IMG/VR virus record: IMGVR_UViG_3300025652_000089
Location: 1 to 54,513 of that record
Source of the DNA: a virus
Length of the DNA stretch: 54,513 nt
Strand: one strand, 5' to 3'
Shown here: in pieces, positions 8,894 to 17,264 of the stretch
Numbering within the stretch: position 1 is the first letter of the stretch
Layout: each line of letters starts with the position of its first letter
Translations under genes and position numbers: made by a program
The notes under the pieces: model-generated
Seen by the model: the letters and a program-made list of their open reading frames with translations, nothing else
What the model was told of the DNA's origin: nothing
The model's database searches: none

Positions 8894-9922
8894 ATGGCTA
8901 TAAATGTTAACGAGGTATATAAGACCGCATTACTGATTCTTAACAAGGAGCAGAGGGGTTATGTTACTCCTAATGAGTTTAATAAAATAGCCACACAGGT
9001 TCAGTTGCAGATGTTTGAGAACTATGCAGAGGAACTAAATCAACAGCTTCGTGTCCCACAGGCTGACTCAGATTATTCGGACAGGATAATGAACACCGAT
9101 GAAAAGCTTTCTATATTCAAGTCTTTCGGTGATGCAACGTACGATAACGCCACAACACCAACCACACCTTATTACACACTACCAACCGACCTATATCGCT
9201 TAGGTACAGTGGTTTACACTGGTGTAAATAACAGTGAAGTGGAGCTACAAAGGCTACAGAGAAATGATTTTTATAACATACAGAAGTCGTTACTAACAGC
9301 ATCGACAAAATACTTTCCGACATACCTTTACGAAAACGAAAGACTTTACGTTAAGCCAAATGGTATAAATTCAGGTGTTTCTGTAAACTACCTAAGAAAA
9401 CCTAAGGACCCAAGATGGGGGTACAATGTGGGTACATTGGGTCAGTACATATACGACCCTACAGTTTACGGGGAGACACTACTAAACACAGGAACAAATA
9501 CACTAACAAGTAGCATCACCACTGGTCTTACTGGGGGTGAAATCAATACATACACACCAACATACACTGGCGGCTCAGGTACTGGGCTTGTAATATCTGC
9601 AAACGTAACCACACCCACAAACGTAACACTAAGTGTAACCACAGCAGGTACAGGGTATGTAGTTGGGGATGTTATTACAATTGATAATGGTCAACTGACT
9701 AATACTGGTGTTGGTAGTACTGGACCTGTAATAACACTTCAGGCATCTGATTTTAATAACGCAAGTACATACGGCTCAACGGATATAGAACTACATGTAT
9801 CAGAGAGGGTTGACTTTATAATCAAGCTGTTGTTCTACTTCGGTGTAGTGATTAGAGACCCACAAATAATTCAGGTTGCCATGCAAGAAGCAAGGGCTGA
9901 GGAGATAAACGAAAAAAGCTAA
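8894..9922 (+). CDS. Connector/ring-like structural protein with inserted GTGY module
   Basis: 342 aa. The first 185 residues (KTALLILNKEQRGYVTPNEF, YYTLPTDLYRLGTVVYTG, YFPTYLYENERLYVKPNG) and the last 50 (ELHVSERVDFIIKLLFYFGV) resemble ring or head-tail connector proteins of crAss-like phages. Between them (about residues 225-290) sits a Gly/Thr-rich insertion with GSGTGLVI, GTGYVVGDVITIDNG and ITLQASDF. The same module, nearly identical at the DNA level over its last 17 bases, is inside the 1,226-aa gene. The core probably stacks below the portal and the insertion probably decorates the surface. Confidence 0.6.
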   Translation: MAINVNEVYKTALLILNKEQRGYVTPNEFNKIATQVQLQMFENYAEELNQQLRVPQADSDYSDRIMNTDEKLSIFKSFGDATYDNATTPTTPYYTLPTDLYRLGTVVYTGVNNSEVELQRLQRNDFYNIQKSLLTASTKYFPTYLYENERLYVKPNGINSGVSVNYLRKPKDPRWGYNVGTLGQYIYDPTVYGETLLNTGTNTLTSSITTGLTGGEINTYTPTYTGGSGTGLVISANVTTPTNVTLSVTTAGTGYVVGDVITIDNGQLTNTGVGSTGPVITLQASDFNNASTYGSTDIELHVSERVDFIIKLLFYFGVVIRDPQIIQVAMQEARAEEINEKS

Positions 9923-9928
9923 TAGAAT

Positions 9929-11134
9929 ATGTCAACACCAAACGGGGGTTTAATTACCGAAACAAATGAAGAATATTACGTTGGTCAAAAGGTTTACACA
10001 CTTGGTGCTGCGTCAACTCAAAGTGAGTTTGTAACAACATTTGACACCGAGCTTACTGACGGTGTTGTGGGGGAGTATGACAGAAACTACTACCTACAGA
10101 CAAGTAACGATAACGGGGTAACCTGGGTTACCGTTGCATCGGAGGTTAAAACAAACACAAGCACGACTATAGTAAGTGGTACAAACGCTGTACCAGTAGT
10201 TTTAGGTCCAAGCATACTTGTAAGGGTAGCCTTATTCGTGACCGCATTAGAGTCGAATTACGGGGGTTACTCGTACATCAAGCTTGGCGATATCATAAAC
10301 AACTTCTTAATCGCTTACGTTGGGGCTGGTAAGCTTATACCAAGCGTCAAGAGGACCGATGTTATCTTTCACGCAAAGAGAGGTTTACAGGAGTTTAGCT
10401 ACGACACACTAAAGAGTGTAAGTTCAATAGAACTAACTGTGCCAGCAAGCCTTAGTATACCACTACCACAGGACTACGTCAACTACGTCAGACTCTCTTG
10501 GATAGACTCTATAGGTGTAAAGCACATTATATATCCAGCTAACAATCTAACAATCAACCCAGTACAAAGCCCAGAGCAGGACTCTACGGGTGGGATTGTG
10601 CAGGATGGTTTTGGTACCAATATACAGCTTGAGGCTCAGACGGATGAAAGGTGGAATACAAACAACCCAAACCAAATAACAGGTATATTTAACCAAGACC
10701 AAGTGAACCAAGGATACGATTGGTGGGGATACGGTCAGGGTTACGCTTGGGGATACGGTGGCTACTTTGGGCAGAGATACGGATTAGACCCAGCATTGAC
10801 ACAGAACAACGGGTGGTTTACTGTAAACGAAAGAACTGGCTCGTTTAGCTTTTCAAGTGACCTAGCTAATAAATTGGTTGTTGTGGAGTATGTGTCTGAC
10901 GGATTGGCTTACCATGAGGACTCTAGGGTTCCTAAGATGGCAGAGGACGCAATGTACTCACACCTTGTTTATAGTATACTATCGACACGGATAAACCAGC
11001 CAGAATACGTTGTAAGACGTTGGAAACAAGATAGATACGCCAAATTAAGAAATGCTAAGATTAGACTTTCTAACCTCAAGATAGAGGAACTTACCCAAGT
11101 AATGAGGGGTAAATCCAAGATGATTAAAAACTAG
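9929..11134 (+). CDS. Ring/tail-adaptor structural protein
   Basis: 401 aa. The central part DVIFHAKRGLQEFSYDTLKS followed by PLPQDYVNYVRLSWID and HIIYPANN is typical of the head-tail ring proteins of Bacteroidota podoviruses. A Tyr/Gly/Trp-rich loop (YDWWGYGQGYAWGYGGYFG) lies near residue 270. The C-terminus carries helices (EYVVRRWKQDRYAKLRNAK). No enzymatic signature. It lies 6 bases after the preceding connector gene and is likely to be co-translated with it. A role in the portal-to-tail interface is inferred from position and from family resemblance. Confidence 0.62.
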   Translation: MSTPNGGLITETNEEYYVGQKVYTLGAASTQSEFVTTFDTELTDGVVGEYDRNYYLQTSNDNGVTWVTVASEVKTNTSTTIVSGTNAVPVVLGPSILVRVALFVTALESNYGGYSYIKLGDIINNFLIAYVGAGKLIPSVKRTDVIFHAKRGLQEFSYDTLKSVSSIELTVPASLSIPLPQDYVNYVRLSWIDSIGVKHIIYPANNLTINPVQSPEQDSTGGIVQDGFGTNIQLEAQTDERWNTNNPNQITGIFNQDQVNQGYDWWGYGQGYAWGYGGYFGQRYGLDPALTQNNGWFTVNERTGSFSFSSDLANKLVVVEYVSDGLAYHEDSRVPKMAEDAMYSHLVYSILSTRINQPEYVVRRWKQDRYAKLRNAKIRLSNLKIEELTQVMRGKSKMIKN

Positions 11135-11140
11135 AATTAA

Positions 11141-14100
11141 ATGGCAGAAACTAAAAATGTTTTTCTTGGGGCTAAGATGAACAAAGACCTTGACCCAAGG
11201 CTTGTCTCAAATAGAGAATACATAGAGGCTAGAAACGCTTCGGTTACAGACTCTGCTGGTGGTGACTCAGGGGTGTTGGAGAATGTTCTTGGTAACATAG
11301 AGCTGACAAATTTTGGTTTATCAGACACCAATCTAAAGATTATAGGTTTCTATGTGGACACTACTAACGACAGGTTGTTTGCGTTTCTAACTAACTACAC
11401 GGACTCATCTGCCACGAGTCTAACAAACCCTGCACCAGCTGCATCGGGTCACTACATAGCTGTATATAACACAATATCAAACGATTACACAGTCTTGGTG
11501 GGTGGCAGCTTCCTAAACTTTTCAGACACGCACGAAGTTCTAGGTATCGACCTTATAGAGAACCTGCTGTTCTTTACTGACAACAGAAACCAGCCAAGAA
11601 AGATTAACGTAAACCTAGCGTTAGCAAACCCATACGGCTCCGCAAACCCATACTACACATCTGAGGACCATATATCTGTGGCTAAGTACTACCCTTGTTT
11701 GTCCCCAGACATAACCACACTAAATGGTGACGGTACTTTGTTTGATGGTTCTGTATTACAGATTCAAACAAATGTAACAATTTCAACAGCAACTCCCACC
11801 TCACCATTTTTTACAGTTGGAACTGCTGGTGTAACTACAAGTGGAAGCGGATTAAATGGGCTTGAATTTAATTTATCAATGCTTTCTACTGGAGCAGTTA
11901 ATCGATATACGTTGTCATCTGCAACAATATCTTCTGCCTCAACTTTTACTGGATACTCACCAGGCGATACAATAACAGTACCCGAAGCCTCACTACCAGC
12001 AACTGCCTCTGGAGACCTTGTACTTTTAGTAAGCAGGGCAAACATGGCTAGGACACCCTCTATGTGGGATGTTACAAGCCCATTACTACCCGATGGGACT
12101 ACATCAAACCCATACTACGATGCTACGTTTACTGGTGACAAGCAGTTCCTGTCAGACAAGTTTGTAAGGTTTAGCTACAGGTTTAAGTTTGAGGACAACG
12201 AATACTCCTTAATAGCACCATTCTCTCAGGCTGCATTTATACCAAAGCAGGACGGATATTTTTTAGAGGACTCAATACCTACAAGTGTGTTGGACAATGA
12301 CGCTAACAGCGATGAGTTAAATACCCTCAAAAGCACTGTGGTTGATTTCTTTGAGAACAAGGTAAACAAGGTTGATATAAGCATACCAATGCCTGATGGT
12401 GTGACTCTGGGTAACGCCACAACCAACCTTTATGACAAGTACAAGGTGACAGAGATTGATGTATTGTTTAAGGAGTCTGACGGAACAACTATAAGGGTAA
12501 TAGACACAATAACATTTGATGAGTTAGAGACAGCCACTGGCATCGACTATGTATACTCATACGACTCTTCAAAACCAATAAAGGCTTTACCATCAAAGGA
12601 GACAATAAGGGTCAGTGACAGGGTACCATTAAGGGCTAAGGCTCAGGCAGTTGCAGGAAACAGGGTTATGTATGGTAACCTAACACTAAGGAGCGCATCA
12701 CTAGATTCCTTAAACTACACTGTGACAGCAGCTGGTAAGGTTTCATACGGAACAGACAGCTCTACATCACAAAGGGAGTACCCAAACCATACACTAAAGC
12801 AGAACAGAACATACCAGGTGGGGGTTGTTTTATCTGACAAGTATGGAAGACAATCAGATGTTATACTATCCCCTAACTCAACAGTGTTTCACCCCTACAA
12901 GAGTTCGGTAATGGACTTAGACTACCTTGGTGACTCACTACAGGTTCAGTTCAACGCACCAATACCAAATAACTCTTCAAACTTAGGGTATGTGGGGTTG
13001 TATGACGAAACAACAAATCCCTTGGGTTGGTATAGCTACAAGTTTGTGGTTAAGCAGCAGGAGCAGAGTTATTATAACGTATACCTACCAACCATACTAA
13101 ATGGATATCCACAAGATGTTGATACTGGAACAGAACTTTCCGAAGGACCAGGCGCACTAACCGACAGTATAACCACTAATCAAACAGATTTTAATGCAGG
13201 AACCTATACAGGAACAGTCGGGGTAACGTCTGGTTATTCTACTAGCGGCAGTGGCACAGGGCTTATAATAAAGGTAATAGTTTCTGCTACCTCTGGTTCT
13301 GCACAAACCGTAACGGTGGTAAATGGTGGTACTGGGTTTGCTGATGGTGATACAATAACGGTTACTGGGGCTGGTGGTGTTTTGGGTGGTACTACGGGTA
13401 ATTTAATTATAACCCTTCAGGCATCTGATTTAAACACATACAAAACATCCACAGACCAGGCACATATAACTCTCTTCTCTGACAACATAAATAAGGTTCC
13501 TAGAGACCTGCAAGAGGTAGGTCCTCAAGACGTTCAGTTTTCCAGCTCTGTTAGATTATTCGGAAGGGTTTGGAATCAAAGTTTTTTAACCCCCTCAGGA
13601 AGAACTAACCTTCAATACTTTCCTAGTAATATCGGTGACGAGGTGATACTTATAGGTGACAGGGATGAGATAGGTTTAAATAAAACCGAAAGAGGTGACG
13701 AGTACTATAGCTCACCGTTCTATAGTATACCAACCGAAGGAATTGGGGATATTGCGGGTGATGGTGCAGACCTAAAGGGAGCAAACCCATATATAGGAAG
13801 GGTTTCAACGATGTCTACGATAGGTACTTTTGGTGGTGGTGATTTAACTACAGACCCACCATACGAAAGAGTTACAAACTTAATGGTAAGGCTTAATGTA
13901 TACGAAACAGCCCCAACCGTGTCTAACCTAGATATATTTTGGGAGTCTAGCACATCAGGTCTTATATCTGACCTAAACACAAGCGTGGAACAAAACTTCT
14001 CTGTATTACCAGTTAAGCTAACTAACTTTGTATGGAGTTTATCAGAGGATGATGCGCCATTAACGGAAATTGCTAGGTTTGACTTAGCATCGGCTGGTGG

Positions 14101-14821
14101 TTCTTTAATAAATAACTCAAGCACTACAGCTGAACTTATAGAGGTCAGGGACGGAAACGGTGGCATAGTCACAAACAAGTTTACACTAAACAAGGATGGT
14201 GGAACTGACGAGTTTTATATCACCACATCTACTGGAACGTACTTTACATACACACAGTTTAGCCCAATAAAGGACAACTACACCTTTACTATTAAGGCTG
14301 ATAATCCATTTTCTGGGGGAGGAGCTTCTTTAATATCAACGGGGTACGGAAACTATCTTGCAAACGTAGTGCCTGGCACAGGAACTGTAACTGGCTCTAA
14401 CCCACTACCAGAGATAAGACCCCCATCAACGTGGTCTACCTTTGCAGTATTAGATGGTGATAATGGTTCGGCAGACACATCTAATGAAAAAACTGGACTG
14501 GTATGGGAGGTAACAAAGGTTGAGTTTCAGTGGACTGGTAATGGTGGTACTTGGACACAATACAATACACCAGTATCAGACATGTTCAGAGTAGTTAAGG
14601 GTAGTGGTTCGACTCAGTCCATTCCAGAAACACTACAGTACAACAACCAGCTTATATGTCTGGATGTGAACGCTACAAACACTACAGCTCTTTACACATA
14701 CCAAAACAGGACATCGACATCTGTGAGGGTTACACTAAAATTAACGGATGCAAGCGGAACAGGATTAAGTGACACAATAACTTACGATATGCCACCTATC
14801 GTGATAAATAGAACAGACTAA
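11141..14821 (+). CDS. Large tail/muzzle protein, first part
   Basis: 1,226 aa, beta-rich, starting MAETKNVFLGAKMNKDLDPR then SNREYIEARNASVTDS, a pattern seen in the long tail-tip (muzzle or stopper) proteins of short-tailed Bacteroidota phages. It carries two GTGY-type insertion modules: about residues 205-305 (GYSPGDTITVPEASL) and about 680-765 (GSGTGLIIKV, GTGFADGDTITVTGAGG, ITLQASDLN). It ends one base before the next ORF, which continues the conserved tail theme, so the two may be a split version of one longer muzzle protein. Probably forms the outer nozzle of the tail. Confidence 0.6.
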   Translation: MAETKNVFLGAKMNKDLDPRLVSNREYIEARNASVTDSAGGDSGVLENVLGNIELTNFGLSDTNLKIIGFYVDTTNDRLFAFLTNYTDSSATSLTNPAPAASGHYIAVYNTISNDYTVLVGGSFLNFSDTHEVLGIDLIENLLFFTDNRNQPRKINVNLALANPYGSANPYYTSEDHISVAKYYPCLSPDITTLNGDGTLFDGSVLQIQTNVTISTATPTSPFFTVGTAGVTTSGSGLNGLEFNLSMLSTGAVNRYTLSSATISSASTFTGYSPGDTITVPEASLPATASGDLVLLVSRANMARTPSMWDVTSPLLPDGTTSNPYYDATFTGDKQFLSDKFVRFSYRFKFEDNEYSLIAPFSQAAFIPKQDGYFLEDSIPTSVLDNDANSDELNTLKSTVVDFFENKVNKVDISIPMPDGVTLGNATTNLYDKYKVTEIDVLFKESDGTTIRVIDTITFDELETATGIDYVYSYDSSKPIKALPSKETIRVSDRVPLRAKAQAVAGNRVMYGNLTLRSASLDSLNYTVTAAGKVSYGTDSSTSQREYPNHTLKQNRTYQVGVVLSDKYGRQSDVILSPNSTVFHPYKSSVMDLDYLGDSLQVQFNAPIPNNSSNLGYVGLYDETTNPLGWYSYKFVVKQQEQSYYNVYLPTILNGYPQDVDTGTELSEGPGALTDSITTNQTDFNAGTYTGTVGVTSGYSTSGSGTGLIIKVIVSATSGSAQTVTVVNGGTGFADGDTITVTGAGGVLGGTTGNLIITLQASDLNTYKTSTDQAHITLFSDNINKVPRDLQEVGPQDVQFSSSVRLFGRVWNQSFLTPSGRTNLQYFPSNIGDEVILIGDRDEIGLNKTERGDEYYSSPFYSIPTEGIGDIAGDGADLKGANPYIGRVSTMSTIGTFGGGDLTTDPPYERVTNLMVRLNVYETAPTVSNLDIFWESSTSGLISDLNTSVEQNFSVLPVKLTNFVWSLSEDDAPLTEIARFDLASAGGSLINNSSTTAELIEVRDGNGGIVTNKFTLNKDGGTDEFYITTSTGTYFTYTQFSPIKDNYTFTIKADNPFSGGGASLISTGYGNYLANVVPGTGTVTGSNPLPEIRPPSTWSTFAVLDGDNGSADTSNEKTGLVWEVTKVEFQWTGNGGTWTQYNTPVSDMFRVVKGSGSTQSIPETLQYNNQLICLDVNATNTTALYTYQNRTSTSVRVTLKLTDASGTGLSDTITYDMPPIVINRTD

Positions 14822-14822
14822 T

Positions 14823-16541
14823 ATGAGTGCATTAATAGAGGTAAAGTATTTTAATTCGTTTATTCTAAAGAAGGTTCTTGATGACGTAGACTTTATTGCT
14901 ATGTGGCCTGGACTTCCTTGGAGTCCTTATAGTGCGGTTTTTTCTCCACCTATTACACCAGCCACAATAACATGGCCTGCAAATAATAAAGCAACCTCAA
15001 CAGCATCGCTTCAAACAGCATCAACAGGTACAGGTTACATGTGGTATTTAGAGGAGTCTAGGATTAGGGGTGGATACAACAACACAGAGGCTGGGTACGG
15101 TGTAAGAGCTTACATAACAGAAGAAAATGACGATGAGATAGTGTCATCAAACTCTCTGACATACTCTGGTATATACAACGCACTTACAGACTTCAACGAG
15201 ACAAACGTATTCTCAATTGGTGAGAACATTACAAAGAGTGTGGACCCAACATATGGAAGTATACAGAGGATATACACCAACGATGGTAACCTGATGGTGT
15301 TCCAAGAGGACAAGGTAAGTAGGGCATTGATAGACAAGTCTGCAATATACTCAGCGCAGGGTGATGCAACTGTAACCTCTAGCGACCTGGTTATAGGTCA
15401 GGTGACACCGTATGCTGGTGAGTACGGTATAAGTAAGAACCCAGAGTCATTCGCAAAGAAGGGTTACAGAATATACTTCACTGACCAGTCAAGGGGTGCT
15501 GTAATGAGGTTATCTAGGGATGGAATCACTGAAATTAGTGAATATGGAATGAGGGACCACTTTAGGGACACATTTTCACCAATAACGAGTAATTATAAGT
15601 TAAGTGACCTACTTAGTTTTTCGGTATCTAATCCTACAGGAACAGTACAGTTAACTGGTGATGTAAGCCTTATAGAGCTTGGTATGAGTATATACGGAAA
15701 CTATAATGGTGTCACTGGTGCTTATGTTACAGACATATCCTTAACTGGAGCAACTACAGCAAACATAACCTTCAGTCAGTCTATACCTATTGGAACTGGT
15801 ACACTAAACCTGTACAAGCTACTTAAGGACAAGGTTGTGGGTGGGTTTAATAACTACGCAGATGCGTATGTTGTATCCATACAGCCCTCTGTAAACGACT
15901 TATCCGCTGGTGACGGAACATACGACACGGTATCATTTAACGATGCCAACAACGGATGGACTAGCTTCTGGGACTACAAACCCAACCTAGCTGACACGCT
16001 AAACGCAAACTACTACACATGCAAGGGTGGTAGTATATGGAGACACTACGATGCTAGTATGGCCAAGAACAGGGGTCAGTTCTACGGGGTACAGGCAGAC
16101 ACCAGCGTAACCTTTGTGTTTAACCCTCAGGTGAGTGTATCCAAGAACTTTAACACCGTATCATACGAGGGTACAAACGGTTGGGAGGTTGAAAGCTTTA
16201 AGTCAGACACTCAGGGCATTGACCTTAATAATTATTCTGGTCCACCTAGTTTAAATGACTACCAAGACATAACTACAAACGTCTATAGCTATGATGAGGG
16301 TTCATACACAGACGGTGGGGTTACATACCGAGCAGGGTTTGACAGGAAGGAAGGAAAGTATGTTTCCAACCTTGTTAACAATAGTACCGCAAGAATTGAC
16401 GAGGTTATATTCGGGGTTGACATGTCAGGAATAAAGGGGTACTACGCAACAGTAAAAGTAAAGACAGACGCAACAACAGACGTTGGTGGTTTAAAACAAA
16501 TATTTGCGGTGTCCACTAACAATGTTTTTTCATCACAATAA
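14823..16541 (+). CDS. Large tail/muzzle protein, second part
   Basis: 572 aa. The motif ESRIRGGYNNTEAGYGVRAY (about 77-96), then SLTYSGIYNALTDFNETNVF, SVDPTYGSIQRIYTNDGNL, FQEDKVSRALIDKSAIYSA and IGQVTPYAGEYGISKNPESF form a strongly conserved core of phage tail-tip proteins. The short N-terminal extension (about 70 residues, Pro/Thr-rich) looks unconserved. Starts one base after the stop of the 1,226-aa gene with no room for a separate promoter, so the two products should be made together and probably assemble together at the tail tip. Confidence 0.6.
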   Translation: MSALIEVKYFNSFILKKVLDDVDFIAMWPGLPWSPYSAVFSPPITPATITWPANNKATSTASLQTASTGTGYMWYLEESRIRGGYNNTEAGYGVRAYITEENDDEIVSSNSLTYSGIYNALTDFNETNVFSIGENITKSVDPTYGSIQRIYTNDGNLMVFQEDKVSRALIDKSAIYSAQGDATVTSSDLVIGQVTPYAGEYGISKNPESFAKKGYRIYFTDQSRGAVMRLSRDGITEISEYGMRDHFRDTFSPITSNYKLSDLLSFSVSNPTGTVQLTGDVSLIELGMSIYGNYNGVTGAYVTDISLTGATTANITFSQSIPIGTGTLNLYKLLKDKVVGGFNNYADAYVVSIQPSVNDLSAGDGTYDTVSFNDANNGWTSFWDYKPNLADTLNANYYTCKGGSIWRHYDASMAKNRGQFYGVQADTSVTFVFNPQVSVSKNFNTVSYEGTNGWEVESFKSDTQGIDLNNYSGPPSLNDYQDITTNVYSYDEGSYTDGGVTYRAGFDRKEGKYVSNLVNNSTARIDEVIFGVDMSGIKGYYATVKVKTDATTDVGGLKQIFAVSTNNVFSSQ

Positions 16542-16552
16542 AATAAGAAGTA

Positions 16553-17248
16553 ATGCCTATAAATCAATTTTCAAGTAGTATTTTTCCAGTTATCGGTGAC
16601 GCACTAAATATTGGAATGTCTTTGTACAGAACAAAGAAAACTCAAGATAAATATGTTCAAGAGGAGCAAGAGGCTGCTAACGAGGTAAAGGCGTTAAAGG
16701 AAAACAGACAGGCAATCATTGACCCGTCCACAGCCCTTGAGGACCTGAGTGGCACATTCTCTAACCCATACGCAAACTTAGGTGTTGCAACAAAGGCGGC
16801 TGAGATGCAGATGGAGCAGACGGACGCTGCACTGGCAAACACACTAGACACACTAAGGGCCACAGGCTCAGGTGCTGGTGGTGCTACCGCACTTGCACAG
16901 GCCGCACTACAGAGTAAGAAGGGTGTTACCGCTAGTATAGAACAACAAGAGGCAACAAATCAACAGCTGAGGGCGCAGGGGCAGGCACAACTACAGACAC
17001 AAATAGCGGCAGAAAAGACAAGGATACAGCAGGGTAAAGTGGCTGGTATTGAGTATGTTTACAACGCTGAGGAGGAGAGAAGAAACGCAGACCTAGACTA
17101 CGAGGCAAACAAGGAGGCAAGAGCAGACCAAAAAGAGTTTGGTATGGAGCAACAGCTTTTAGATATGAAAAACAACGCTGGTCTTATAGGTAACCTTACT
17201 GCGTTTGGTTTAGATAAGACAGGAATAGGTAATATGTTTGGGGGTTAA
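16553..17248 (+). CDS. Internal virion/ejection protein (Ala/Gln-rich)
   Basis: 231 aa. The N-terminus has an amphipathic hydrophobic stretch (SSIFPVIGDALNIGMSLY); the body is an Ala/Gln/Glu-rich coiled coil (about 40-205), and the tail is Gly-rich. Size, composition and place directly before two giant ORFs match the small internal virion protein of podoviruses (T7 gp14 is a functional analogue) that is ejected with DNA and helps cross the cell envelope. Assigned by composition and context only. Confidence 0.55.
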   Translation: MPINQFSSSIFPVIGDALNIGMSLYRTKKTQDKYVQEEQEAANEVKALKENRQAIIDPSTALEDLSGTFSNPYANLGVATKAAEMQMEQTDAALANTLDTLRATGSGAGGATALAQAALQSKKGVTASIEQQEATNQQLRAQGQAQLQTQIAAEKTRIQQGKVAGIEYVYNAEEERRNADLDYEANKEARADQKEFGMEQQLLDMKNNAGLIGNLTAFGLDKTGIGNMFGG

Positions 17249-17264
17249 TTAAAAAAATATAAAG

